Assembly (NCBI GenBank): GCA_020849935.1
Contig: JADZFJ010000226.1
Span: 1-6,331 of the forward strand
Source of the DNA: Crocinitomix sp.
GTDB taxonomy: Bacteria; Bacteroidota; Bacteroidia; Flavobacteriales_D; Crocinitomicaceae
DNA: 6,331 bases
Reading direction: 5' to 3'
Positions 1-6,331 of the stretch are shown here, in pieces. Both the position numbers and the translations under genes were made by a program. Each line of letters starts with the position of its first letter. The stretch's first letter is position 1. A model generated the notes under the pieces. It made no database searches. It saw only the letters and a list, made by a program, of their open reading frames with translations, and had not been told where the DNA came from.

Positions 1-1
1 C

Positions 2-2179
2 AAATATAATTACTTGGATTTAGCTGAATTTAAACAAAAACTCGTTTTTTTCGAAGAAGGAACCGTTTTAAAGGTCAGCTTTTTTTTACCACAAATACAT
101 TGTAGTTCTTGTCTTTGGTTGTTAGAACGTTTGCATAATTTAAATCCAGGAGTCATTCAAAGTCAATTAGATTTTGCGAAGAAAACCGCGGTGATTACAT
201 TTGACACCCAAGTTATTTCCTTGCGCGAATTGGCAGAATTATTGGCCACGATTGGCTATCCACCTAAAATTACATTAGAGGATTATGAGGGAAAACCAGC
301 CAAATCAACCAACAAACGACTTTTATTACAAATTGGCGTGGCGGGCTTTTGTTTTGGAAATATCATGTTGCTTAGTTTTCCAGATTACTTGGGTTTAAAT
401 GCCAACGATGCCAATTTTCAGCGGCTGTTCGGTATCTTGAATTTGGTGTTAGCGATGCCCGTGCTACTTTTTGGTGCAAGCGATTATTTAATCTCAGGTT
501 TCAAGGCCTTGCGTGCAAAAACCATTAACATTGATGTGCCGCTTTCGTTGGGAATCATTGCCTTGTTTTTACAATCGTTGTACGAAATTATTACCCATTC
601 AGGTGCAGGTTATATGGATTCGTTTGCAGGGTTAATTTTTTACCTTTTGATTGGCAAGTGGTTTCAGCAACAAACTTATTCTGCCATTAATTTTGAACGC
701 GATTACGAATCCTATTTCCCAATATCCGTAGCCAAGATAATGGACGGACAGGAAGAAATTGTTGCATTAAAATCCGTAAAAGTTGGCGATCGACTAATCA
801 TTCGCAACAACGAACTTATTCCAACCGATGCCGTTTTAATGAAAGGCAACGGCAGTGTAGATTATAGTTTTGTCACCGGCGAATCAGCCCTTATTGAAAA
901 AAAGGAAGGTGATAAACTTTTTGCAGGCGGCAGACAAGAAGGCACTTCAATCGAAATTGAAGTGCTCAAAGATGTCAAAAATAGTTACTTAACCCAATTG
1001 TGGAACAACCCTATTTTTGACAAAGAAAAAGTCACCATTTCCCTTTCCGACCGCATCAGTCAATATTTTACTTTGTTAATCATCGGCATTGCAATTATCA
1101 GTGGGGTTGTTTGGTATTATATCGATTCGTCTAATTCCATTTTTGTTATTTCCTCTATTTTAATTGTGGCGTGTCCATGTGCAATTGCACTTTCGGTGCC
1201 ATTTACCTATGGAAATAGTATGCGCATTTTGGGTCGTAAATCGCTTTACCTCCGAACCACCCGCGTCATCGAACCAATTGATGGAATTACTTGCGTGGTT
1301 TTTGATAAAACTGGTACAATCACCCAAAATGAAGAAGCGGCTATGCGTTGGCAAGGAAGGCCCTTTAGCAACCAAGAGGAATGTGAGATTGCAGCAGTGG
1401 TAAAAGATTCGGCACACCCCTTAAGTCGAAAAATTGCTGTTTTTTTAACAGGTGATAAAGGCATCGTCTCAACTTCTATGGAAGAGATGATGGGGAAAGG
1501 GATTCGTGCGACGGTACAAGGCAATGAGTATTTAATTGGAAGTGCTACTTTTACATCCAACATTGCCACCGACAACCAAACCCGTGTTTACATTACCAAA
1601 AACGGGGAGGGGATAGGATCATTCGTTTTTTCAAATACCTACCGTTCGGGCATGGCGGATTTGTTTAAAACCTTGGCAAAAACAAAAAAAATCCACATTT
1701 TGTCAGGAGATAACAACGCCGAATTAGCAGCCCTAAAAGCCATTACTCCAGCAGGCACCATCATCAATTTTAACCAAACCCCCGAAGATAAACTCCAGTA
1801 CATCGCACAATTGCAGGCGCAAGGCGAAAAAGTCATGATGTTAGGCGATGGTCTAAACGATGCAGGCGCGCTAAAAAAGAGCGATGTCGGCGTTTCTGTG
1901 GTGGACGATATTTATGCCTTCAGTCCCGCTTCCGATGCCATCATCGCAGGCGACAAACTCACCCAATTAGCCAACTACATGGACTACGCCAAATTCAGCA
2001 AAACCGTGGTCAAATTAAGTTATATCTTCTCCTTGCTCTACAATACCATTGGCCTTTATTTTGCCATTTCCGGCACGCTCACCCCCTTAGTCGCCGCCAT
2101 TTTAATGCCTGTCAGTTCAATAACGGTGGTGGTTTTTGTGACGTTGATGACGAATGTTAAGGGGAAATCGTTGGTTTAA
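2..2179 (+). CDS. ccoI: Cu+-type P1B ATPase, CcoI/FixI family (5' end outside window)
   Basis: Inner-membrane P-type ATPase that pumps copper out of the cytoplasm; in this family the copper serves cbb3-type cytochrome oxidase assembly. The frame is open from position 2 (K-Y-N-Y), and the first possible start, TTG at 14, sits mid-domain, so the true start lies upstream. Numbering from that TTG: metal-binding domain with HCSSC (29-33); about eight membrane segments (near 104-122, 137-155, 172-190, 200-216, 352-371, 376-398, 668-688, 692-712); actuator TGES (288-291); CPC ion site (387-389); DKTGT phosphorylation site (431-435, Asp431); HP of the nucleotide domain (468-469); GDGLND hinge (611-616). 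YN (676-677) and MPVSS (698-702) in the last two helices fit Cu+ specificity. All catalytic residues are intact. Bacteroidota homologues usually carry an extra N-terminal Cys-rich domain, presumably off the left edge. The usual downstream gene ccoS is absent; an opposing transposase gene overlaps the last 4 bases. The family assignment is firm; the oxidase-specific role is inferred from the family. Confidence 0.92.
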   Translation, partial: KYNYLDLAEFKQKLVFFEEGTVLKVSFFLPQIHCSSCLWLLERLHNLNPGVIQSQLDFAKKTAVITFDTQVISLRELAELLATIGYPPKITLEDYEGKPAKSTNKRLLLQIGVAGFCFGNIMLLSFPDYLGLNANDANFQRLFGILNLVLAMPVLLFGASDYLISGFKALRAKTINIDVPLSLGIIALFLQSLYEIITHSGAGYMDSFAGLIFYLLIGKWFQQQTYSAINFERDYESYFPISVAKIMDGQEEIVALKSVKVGDRLIIRNNELIPTDAVLMKGNGSVDYSFVTGESALIEKKEGDKLFAGGRQEGTSIEIEVLKDVKNSYLTQLWNNPIFDKEKVTISLSDRISQYFTLLIIGIAIISGVVWYYIDSSNSIFVISSILIVACPCAIALSVPFTYGNSMRILGRKSLYLRTTRVIEPIDGITCVVFDKTGTITQNEEAAMRWQGRPFSNQEECEIAAVVKDSAHPLSRKIAVFLTGDKGIVSTSMEEMMGKGIRATVQGNEYLIGSATFTSNIATDNQTRVYITKNGEGIGSFVFSNTYRSGMADLFKTLAKTKKIHILSGDNNAELAALKAITPAGTIINFNQTPEDKLQYIAQLQAQGEKVMMLGDGLNDAGALKKSDVGVSVVDDIYAFSPASDAIIAGDKLTQLANYMDYAKFSKTVVKLSYIFSLLYNTIGLYFAISGTLTPLVAAILMPVSSITVVVFVTLMTNVKGKSLV

Positions 2180-2793
2180 AAAAAATTATCCAATTTCCAA
2201 TTTGAAACATTTTTTTCGATGTAATCCTGAATTTTTTGAAATGATTTGTCGTTGCGAATGATGTGATCGTGGAATCTAGGTTGCCATGCGAATTGGGGAT
2301 TTATTTTACGTGCCGAAATGGTGACCGATGATTTAAATCCACGAACAATAGATGCCAAATTTTTTGATTGTGGTCCGAATTGATTGGTGTTATTGTGGGT
2401 GGGGTTGTTGTCGTCGTGATTTTTGTGGTCGTGGTTGTTCGTAGAGACGCGATGCATCGCGTCTCTACCACGGGGTTCAATAATATCATTATGATCACAA
2501 TCCGAATTAAATTTGTTTTCCCCAATTCCGATAATTGCATGAAAATGATTTGGCATCACGACATATTCGCCCGTCCATAAATTCATATCAGGTCGCATTT
2601 CAAATGTTTTTAACCATTCAAATTCCACAATTTCTCCGATTTCGGACAATGTTATTTTTCCATCCGTTATTTCGCCAAAATAATGTTTCCTATTTTCTGT
2701 GCAGATTGTAATGAAATACAAACCCGCCCAACGATAATCCCAATTTTTTAACCGGGCAGAAGGAATGCGATATTTATTCTGAAATTTTGACAT
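2176..2793 (-). CDS. REP-associated tyrosine transposase (RAYT, Y1/HUH, IS200-like superfamily)
   Basis: A 205-residue Y1 single-strand DNA transposase of the RAYT type, which in known cases nicks and joins REP palindromes rather than moving a full IS. Seen: N-terminal RLKNWDYRWAGLYFITICT (14-32), a typical RAYT opening; metal-binding HUH-type motif MPNHFHAII (80-88, His83 and His85); GFKSSVT helix (152-158); FHDHIIRN (174-181); candidate nucleophile Tyr191 in QDYIEKN, followed by Trp199. All core motifs are present, so it may be active. Residues 96-137 form an Asn/His/Asp-rich insertion in a variable part of the family. Part of it (108-118, containing RDAMHRVS) is encoded by a perfect 28-bp palindrome. 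ATG start at 2793; no clear Shine-Dalgarno, which is common in Bacteroidota. It converges on ccoI, the two stop codons sharing TTAA. No terminal inverted repeats or partner tnpB are visible, which fits a single-copy domesticated RAYT. Confidence 0.9.
   Translation of the reverse strand: MSKFQNKYRIPSARLKNWDYRWAGLYFITICTENRKHYFGEITDGKITLSEIGEIVEFEWLKTFEMRPDMNLWTGEYVVMPNHFHAIIGIGENKFNSDCDHNDIIEPRGRDAMHRVSTNNHDHKNHDDNNPTHNNTNQFGPQSKNLASIVRGFKSSVTISARKINPQFAWQPRFHDHIIRNDKSFQKIQDYIEKNVSNWKLDNFF
2441..2468. repeat. 28-bp perfect palindrome, REP-like, inside the RAYT gene
   Basis: Two exact 14-base arms meet with no spacer; each strand reads 5'-GTAGAGACGCGATG followed by its reverse complement. Both ends therefore start with GTAG, the tetranucleotide that marks REP elements recognised by RAYT proteins (known from the family). 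The palindrome lies wholly within the RAYT coding region and is read in frame there. From memory, near-identical GTAGAGACGC palindromes recur in Bacteroidota and cyanobacterial genomes, but this could not be searched here. Only one copy is present in the window. Confidence 0.85.
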
Positions 2794-2813
2794 TTTTCAT
2801 TTGGATGAATCAA

Positions 2814-2843
2814 CAAAATTATCGTTTCAAAAAAACACGACAA
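2814..2843 (-). promoter_or_regulatory. Possible Bacteroidota-type promoter for the RAYT gene
   Basis: On the minus strand, TTG (2843-2841) is followed after 19 bases by TAATTTTG (2821-2814), which matches the TAnnTTTG -7 box of Bacteroidota sigma-ABfr promoters at about the expected spacing. The ATG at 2793 lies 20 bases past the box, giving a short leader. Such boxes arise by chance in AT-rich DNA, so this is only a candidate. If real, the RAYT is expressed independently of the WG-repeat gene upstream on the same strand. Confidence 0.35.
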
Positions 2844-2945
2844 GGTATATCAATTAATTTTATCAACCAACCGTATAAATGCCTAAAAATTCGAATTTAA
2901 CGCCTTTTAACCAACCAAAATCACCAGAAAAGGTCAATAATTTTA

Positions 2946-5510
2946 TTACTGTCGGGTCGTATCGACAATCACCTCGCCATGATTATTTAAGACAAATTTC
3001 TTATTGTCTTGGAACAGAAAAAGTTCACCGGAGGTGGTTTGTTCCCATGTTGTAAACGTATCAGACGATACCTTTTTACCCGTATCATCAAAAACCAAAA
3101 TACCACCAGCAAAAGAAGCCAGGATGTAAACCTTGTTTTGAACTTTTACCAAATAGACCGTGTTATACGAATGTTCCAAAATCAATTCAAAATTCGCATT
3201 CAGCACTCCAAATTTATCGTCTAAGTTTACAGGAATTAACCCGAATTTGGCTAAGTAACTAAAATTCAATTCGTCAGTGTAAATAGTTGGGACGATTGTT
3301 TCACCTTTTTTATTGACTACCCCAAATCGATCGTTGATTTTTACGCACACAAAATCCTTATAAATGTCCTTCACTTTTTCATAACGAAAGCCCACCAAGG
3401 TATCTCCCTTGTCATCAAAAAAGCAATAATACTCGTTCAATTTGCCGGCACCAAAACTACCATCCCAATACTTAATTTTTGAAAATTTCGGTGCAAAAAT
3501 CTCCTTCCCTGTCGAATCACAAATACCAACAAGCCCATTTTTATGGACTGAAAAATAACTCGATTGAGGATCAGTCAACCAAATTTCTTGGTAATCTATC
3601 TCATTGATTCTTCGTCCGTTTTTGTCAATAAAAAAAGCCTTCGAATTGGCACCTCTGAAAACACCTACGTGACCGTTAAATTGATAGTTATTTTCCGCTG
3701 AAAAAGATTCATACTTGCCTGTAATCAAATTATAAATTTTAACTTGATTGCCTGAAAGAATCTCCACCTTTTCGTTGTATTTTACAGCAAGTGCCTCCTG
3801 TTCCGGTGCCAGAATTTGTGCACCACTCGAATCCAACAAACCAAATTTTGATCCTATTTTAACTAAAAAGTAGCGTTTTGTCACCAAACCTTCGTCGCCG
3901 ATTTCCAGCACTTCAATGTAGGTGTATTTTGGCGCCGAAATCACCTTCCCTTCTGGTGAAACCAAACCTATTTTATCTCCCTTTTTCGGAAAAAAATAGC
4001 CGTAATCATAACGCATCTGCTCAAACCCATCATAATCACCCAATGCTAACTCTTTGCCATTTTTATCAATAATCACTTCCTTGTTGTTTCTCACTGCGAT
4101 AAGGGCATTTCCAAATCCATACACCAAATTATCTAGGCAATCGTACTCAAAAGGCAGGAGCACCTTACCAGTCGAATCAATCACCCCCATTTTACACCCA
4201 TAGTCGCCATCCGCTCTTAATTTCGACAAGGCAATGTGGCCCGTCTCCACCAAGTTACCCCAATGTAAATAATCGCCCCAATAAGGAGCCTGATAAATAG
4301 GTTCAATAATTTGCTCCCCCGAAGTTTTGCAAAATCCATAGCCATTATCACGCCGCACCAAACACCAATTCTTCAAATTATCTGTAATCTCCTCATAACG
4401 AGGCGAACATCGTACCATTCCTTTGTCACTTACAAAACCCCATTTCCCGTTTAATTTGTACCCAAAACTTCCATCTTCCATGGCTTTCAACTCATCAAAC
4501 TGAGGGGAAATCACCACTTTACCAGTCGTATCTGCTAAACCCCATTTGTTGTCATTGATAATAATAAAATGATGATCAAAACCAGGTACCGTCATTACAG
4601 AATCGTATAAATTGTCAACGATAATTTTCTGATTTCCGTAGTCGCCATACATCAAGCCCCATTTACCATTTTGTTTAAAGGCAGTAAGTTGATGAAACGG
4701 CCAAATATATTCGCCATACAATTCTTCATAAACCTGCGGAACAATAAAATTGCCTAAAGTATCTATCAAACCAACCTTACCGTTGTTTTTTGCTTTAATC
4801 AACCCAGAAAAACCACTTGCATCAAGGGCATCATAATTCAAGGGTATAGCAACCGTTTCATCCCGATTCACATAGCCAAATCGGCCATTTTTCTGCACAT
4901 AATATTGGATCCCTTTTTTCGGACAATCGGTCTGCCAACAATAGGTGTCAATGAAGTCATAATTACAGCTCAATTCAACGGATCCATCGGCGCGCATTAA
5001 CCCCTTTTTACCCTCTTTCTCAACCAGCAAAGAGCAGTGGATCAATCCTCCATAAGAGCCGTTTGAAAGTAATTGAATTTGATCAAATTCAAAGGGAATC
5101 AACACCTTGTTCAAATTACTTAGTAAGCCATATTTATTGCCTTGCTTTGCAATAAAAACTATCGGGTAGGTTTCAGTAATAGGAATCAAACTGTCATAAA
5201 TTATTGGAATCATTAGTGTATCCCAAGCCTTAATCGCACCAAATTTGCCGTGCTTTTTTACCAATTTATATTGTTCGCTGTAATCTAAAAAACCTTTTTC
5301 TATTTCAATCTGCGAAGAATCTGGTGGAACGATGCGATGGAGACATGGCGGCACATAAGCTTGCGAAGTTGCAGGGTAAAACATCCAATGTTTGAAATAC
5401 CAATAATCCTCCACAATATGAATACTTGTGTCAGCACGATCAATGCTGCCATGTTGACCAAATCTCAAAAAAGACACCAGCATCAAGCCAAAAAAAAGTA
5501 GGTTTCTCAA
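2946..5510 (-). CDS. Secreted WG-repeat beta-solenoid protein, 854 residues
   Basis: Function unknown; WG repeats are structural and occur in many Bacteroidota exported proteins. Residues 1-18 form a signal peptide (MRN, a hydrophobic core, then FLRFGQ), with likely cleavage before Gln19; there is no lipobox Cys, so it should be exported but not lipidated. From about 85 to the C-terminus it is nearly all repeats of roughly 34-42 residues with the pattern [GN]KWGL.D..GK.I.P..YD.L. Clear cores start at 89, 126, 168, 210, 245, 283, 322, 356, 390, 440, 513, 555, 660, 728 and 766; degenerate ones lie near 477, 588, 624, 694, 793 and 838. No enzymatic domain or C-terminal sorting domain is visible. 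The start is TTG at 5510: an in-frame TAA lies just two codons upstream, and the next ATG (residue 10) would lose the basic n-region of the signal peptide. No clear Shine-Dalgarno. It follows the LRR gene by 187 bases on the same strand. Confidence 0.88.
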   Translation of the reverse strand: MRNLLFFGLMLVSFLRFGQHGSIDRADTSIHIVEDYWYFKHWMFYPATSQAYVPPCLHRIVPPDSSQIEIEKGFLDYSEQYKLVKKHGKFGAIKAWDTLMIPIIYDSLIPITETYPIVFIAKQGNKYGLLSNLNKVLIPFEFDQIQLLSNGSYGGLIHCSLLVEKEGKKGLMRADGSVELSCNYDFIDTYCWQTDCPKKGIQYYVQKNGRFGYVNRDETVAIPLNYDALDASGFSGLIKAKNNGKVGLIDTLGNFIVPQVYEELYGEYIWPFHQLTAFKQNGKWGLMYGDYGNQKIIVDNLYDSVMTVPGFDHHFIIINDNKWGLADTTGKVVISPQFDELKAMEDGSFGYKLNGKWGFVSDKGMVRCSPRYEEITDNLKNWCLVRRDNGYGFCKTSGEQIIEPIYQAPYWGDYLHWGNLVETGHIALSKLRADGDYGCKMGVIDSTGKVLLPFEYDCLDNLVYGFGNALIAVRNNKEVIIDKNGKELALGDYDGFEQMRYDYGYFFPKKGDKIGLVSPEGKVISAPKYTYIEVLEIGDEGLVTKRYFLVKIGSKFGLLDSSGAQILAPEQEALAVKYNEKVEILSGNQVKIYNLITGKYESFSAENNYQFNGHVGVFRGANSKAFFIDKNGRRINEIDYQEIWLTDPQSSYFSVHKNGLVGICDSTGKEIFAPKFSKIKYWDGSFGAGKLNEYYCFFDDKGDTLVGFRYEKVKDIYKDFVCVKINDRFGVVNKKGETIVPTIYTDELNFSYLAKFGLIPVNLDDKFGVLNANFELILEHSYNTVYLVKVQNKVYILASFAGGILVFDDTGKKVSSDTFTTWEQTTSGELFLFQDNKKFVLNNHGEVIVDTTRQ

Positions 5511-5618
5511 GGATTACAGTTTTAATCACAATATACTTACTATTTACCAAGACTTCCAAAAAATCTAGAAATTTCAATCCCCTTTTAAGAAAAATTAAGA
5601 TATTCGGAGGAATTCTTT

Positions 5619-5716
5619 TTTATCGTACCATAAATTCATCTACCTCATTCTCCCTCTCCTTCTCCTTCTCGTTCTCATTCTGCTTCTCCTTTATCGTTTA
5701 AATCTCAAATTCATCT
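5619..5716. repeat. Imperfect direct duplication of the LRR gene's tail, flanking the hexamer array
   Basis: Two exact blocks, TTTATCGT and AAATTCATCT (plus strand), occur twice in the same order: at 5619-5626 with 5632-5641, and at 5690-5697 with 5707-5716. The spacers are 5 and 9 bases. The right-hand copy covers the last codons and stop of the LRR gene (DEFEI then TAA); the left-hand copy, read in the same frame, encodes DEFMVR then TAA. The AAATTCATCT blocks are 75 bases apart, a multiple of three. This suggests an old local duplication with the hexamer array between the copies; the blocks are short enough that chance is not excluded. Confidence 0.5.
5648..5689. repeat. Degenerate hexanucleotide array, seven TTCTCN units
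   Basis: Seven consecutive 6-base units on the plus strand: TTCTCC, CTCTCC, TTCTCC, TTCTCG, TTCTCA, TTCTGC, TTCTCC; a weaker eighth (ACCTCA) precedes them at 5642. The minus strand reads as NGAGAA, a pure purine tract apart from N. Variation is concentrated at one position of the unit. The array begins 9 bases beyond the stop codon of the LRR gene and lies between it and the WG-repeat gene. In the LRR reading frame it stays open as alternating Lys/Asn-Glu codons. It may be a slippage-prone microsatellite. Confidence 0.8.
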
Positions 5717-6331
5717 TTTTCCCAAATCCGCAGGTAAATCATCGGCAGACCGCAATAAACAGCAATCTCAGGCTTATCTAACTGTTCTTCCAGATTAGTT
5801 TTAGAAAAGGTAGCTAAATTCGCCTCTTTCATCTTTGGTAAGGTATTTAAAACCTGAACATCCGTTACCGGGGTATAATACAAATCAAGGTATTCCAATT
5901 TTTTAAGCGACTCAATTGGCGATATATCCTTAATATCACTTTCCATTAACGACAAGACTTTTAAATTTGGAAACTTTCCAATTCCCTCCAAATTTAGTCC
6001 AGAATATGCACTGGATAAATCTAATTTTTCAAGACGCGGCAATGTGCTGATGGTCGAAAAATTGGTAATGCCAGCATTCTCCAAATCCAATACTTTCAAA
6101 CCTTTAAGCGTGCTTAGTGTAAGTTCAGGGCAACCTTTAAGTCGTAAATATTTGAGGTTCGGAAATTGTTGTAAGTCCTTTATTTTGCGTTTATAATTCG
6201 TTACATTTAACCGTTGTAAGCTTGGCATTTTTGGGAGCGAATTGATATTAATTGTCGATTCCTTATCACCCCCTTCAATTTTTAACGATTTCAATTTTGT
6301 TAAATACTCAAACCCTTTAAAATTAACATTC
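5698..6331 (-). CDS. Leucine-rich-repeat protein, C-terminal part (5' end outside window)
   Basis: C-terminal 211 residues of a protein of unknown function, built of SDS22/internalin-like LRRs. The frame is open to the right edge: before the TTG at 6294 it reads NVNFKGFEYLTK, which belongs to a further repeat, so that TTG is not the real start. Numbering from it, repeats of about 21-23 residues begin at LKSLKI (2), LQRLNV (26), LKYLRL (47), LKVLDL (66), LEKLDL (88), LKVLSL (111) and LEYLDL (133), with a degenerate one at MKEANL (155). Several carry I..I.P/L.LP spacing such as DIKDISPIESLKKL. A non-repeat tail (about 163-198, with AVYCGLPMIYLRIWEKDEFEI-like sequence) probably caps the solenoid. 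Such domains usually bind proteins. Signal peptide and any partner domain would be upstream, unseen. The WG-repeat gene follows on the same strand, so cotranscription is possible. A further 25 in-frame codons lie past the stop. Confidence 0.85.
   Translation of the reverse strand, partial: NVNFKGFEYLTKLKSLKIEGGDKESTININSLPKMPSLQRLNVTNYKRKIKDLQQFPNLKYLRLKGCPELTLSTLKGLKVLDLENAGITNFSTISTLPRLEKLDLSSAYSGLNLEGIGKFPNLKVLSLMESDIKDISPIESLKKLEYLDLYYTPVTDVQVLNTLPKMKEANLATFSKTNLEEQLDKPEIAVYCGLPMIYLRIWEKDEFEI

Noticed and set aside
1160..1836. Several open frames of 65-109 codons opposite or overlapping ccoI
   Set aside because: They overlap the conserved phosphorylation and hinge regions of the ATPase and show no protein-family features.
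2430..2472. Extension of the REP-like palindrome by outer CGTG / CACG arms
   Set aside because: Needs a seven-base bulge on one side only and pairs just four bases.
2368..2580. Plus-strand open frame with a Val-rich run across the RAYT gene
   Set aside because: Antisense shadow of the Asn/His/Asp-rich stretch and the palindrome; the minus-strand frame has full RAYT motifs.
2887..2898. 12-bp palindrome AAATTCGAATTT between the WG and RAYT genes
   Set aside because: All-AT apart from the central CG, not followed by a T run and not extended by its flanks; expected by chance in AT-rich DNA.
2903..2933. Possible hairpin CCTTTT / AAAAGG downstream of the WG gene
   Set aside because: Six-base stem with a 19-base loop and no T tract after it; too weak to call a terminator.
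5484..5545. Frameshift at the start of the WG gene, using an upstream GTG in another frame
   Set aside because: That frame gives a charged, non-signal sequence, whereas the TTG frame gives a good signal peptide with an FGQ end; no need for a frameshift.
5530..5570. Possible promoter for the WG gene (TTG, 21 bases, TATATTG on the minus strand)
   Set aside because: The -7 box does not fit TAnnTTTG well and the region is AT-rich; not strong enough to list.
5426..5701. Plus-strand open frame ending in a Ser/Phe-rich run
   Set aside because: It is the antisense reading of the WG gene's start plus the hexamer array; the SFSFSF pattern comes from the TTCTCN repeat, and no start signal or family resemblance is seen.

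Overview
The window looks like a chromosomal segment from a Bacteroidota bacterium, probably of the flavobacterial kind. The DNA is AT-rich. The copper ATPase is of the CcoI type common in this phylum. The large secreted protein has a signal peptide ending in FGQ, typical of flavobacterial exported proteins. One candidate promoter fits the Bacteroidota TTG / TAnnTTTG pattern rather than the E. coli one. Species cannot be named from the sequence alone.

Layout: (1) Positions 2-2179, plus strand: most of a Cu+-type P1B ATPase (ccoI/fixI family), cut at its 5' end by the window edge. (2) Positions 2176-2793, minus strand: a REP-associated tyrosine transposase (RAYT, Y1/HUH family) that meets ccoI tail to tail with a 4-base overlap. 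A perfect 28-bp palindrome with GTAG ends, like a REP element, lies in frame inside this gene, beside an Asn/His/Asp-rich stretch. (3) Positions 2794-2945: a short intergenic gap with a possible promoter for the transposase. (4) Positions 2946-5510, minus strand: an 854-residue secreted protein made almost wholly of about 20 WG-type beta repeats, apparently starting at TTG. (5) Positions 5511-5697: intergenic, holding a degenerate hexanucleotide array (TTCTCN on the plus strand) flanked by two copies of a short sequence block, one of which is the 3' end of the next gene. (6) Positions 5698-6331, minus strand: the C-terminal part of a leucine-rich-repeat protein that runs off the right edge.

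The ATPase would load copper for cbb3 oxidase assembly, but its usual partner ccoS is not downstream. The LRR and WG genes point the same way, LRR first, and may form one transcription unit of two solenoid repeat proteins; no shared function can be inferred. The RAYT is a domesticated-type transposase with no visible IS ends. No rRNA, tRNA, CRISPR array or complete mobile element was seen. The most unusual features are the REP-like palindrome inside the RAYT coding sequence and the duplicated gene tail around the hexamer array. I did not find evidence of a wholly new multi-gene system.
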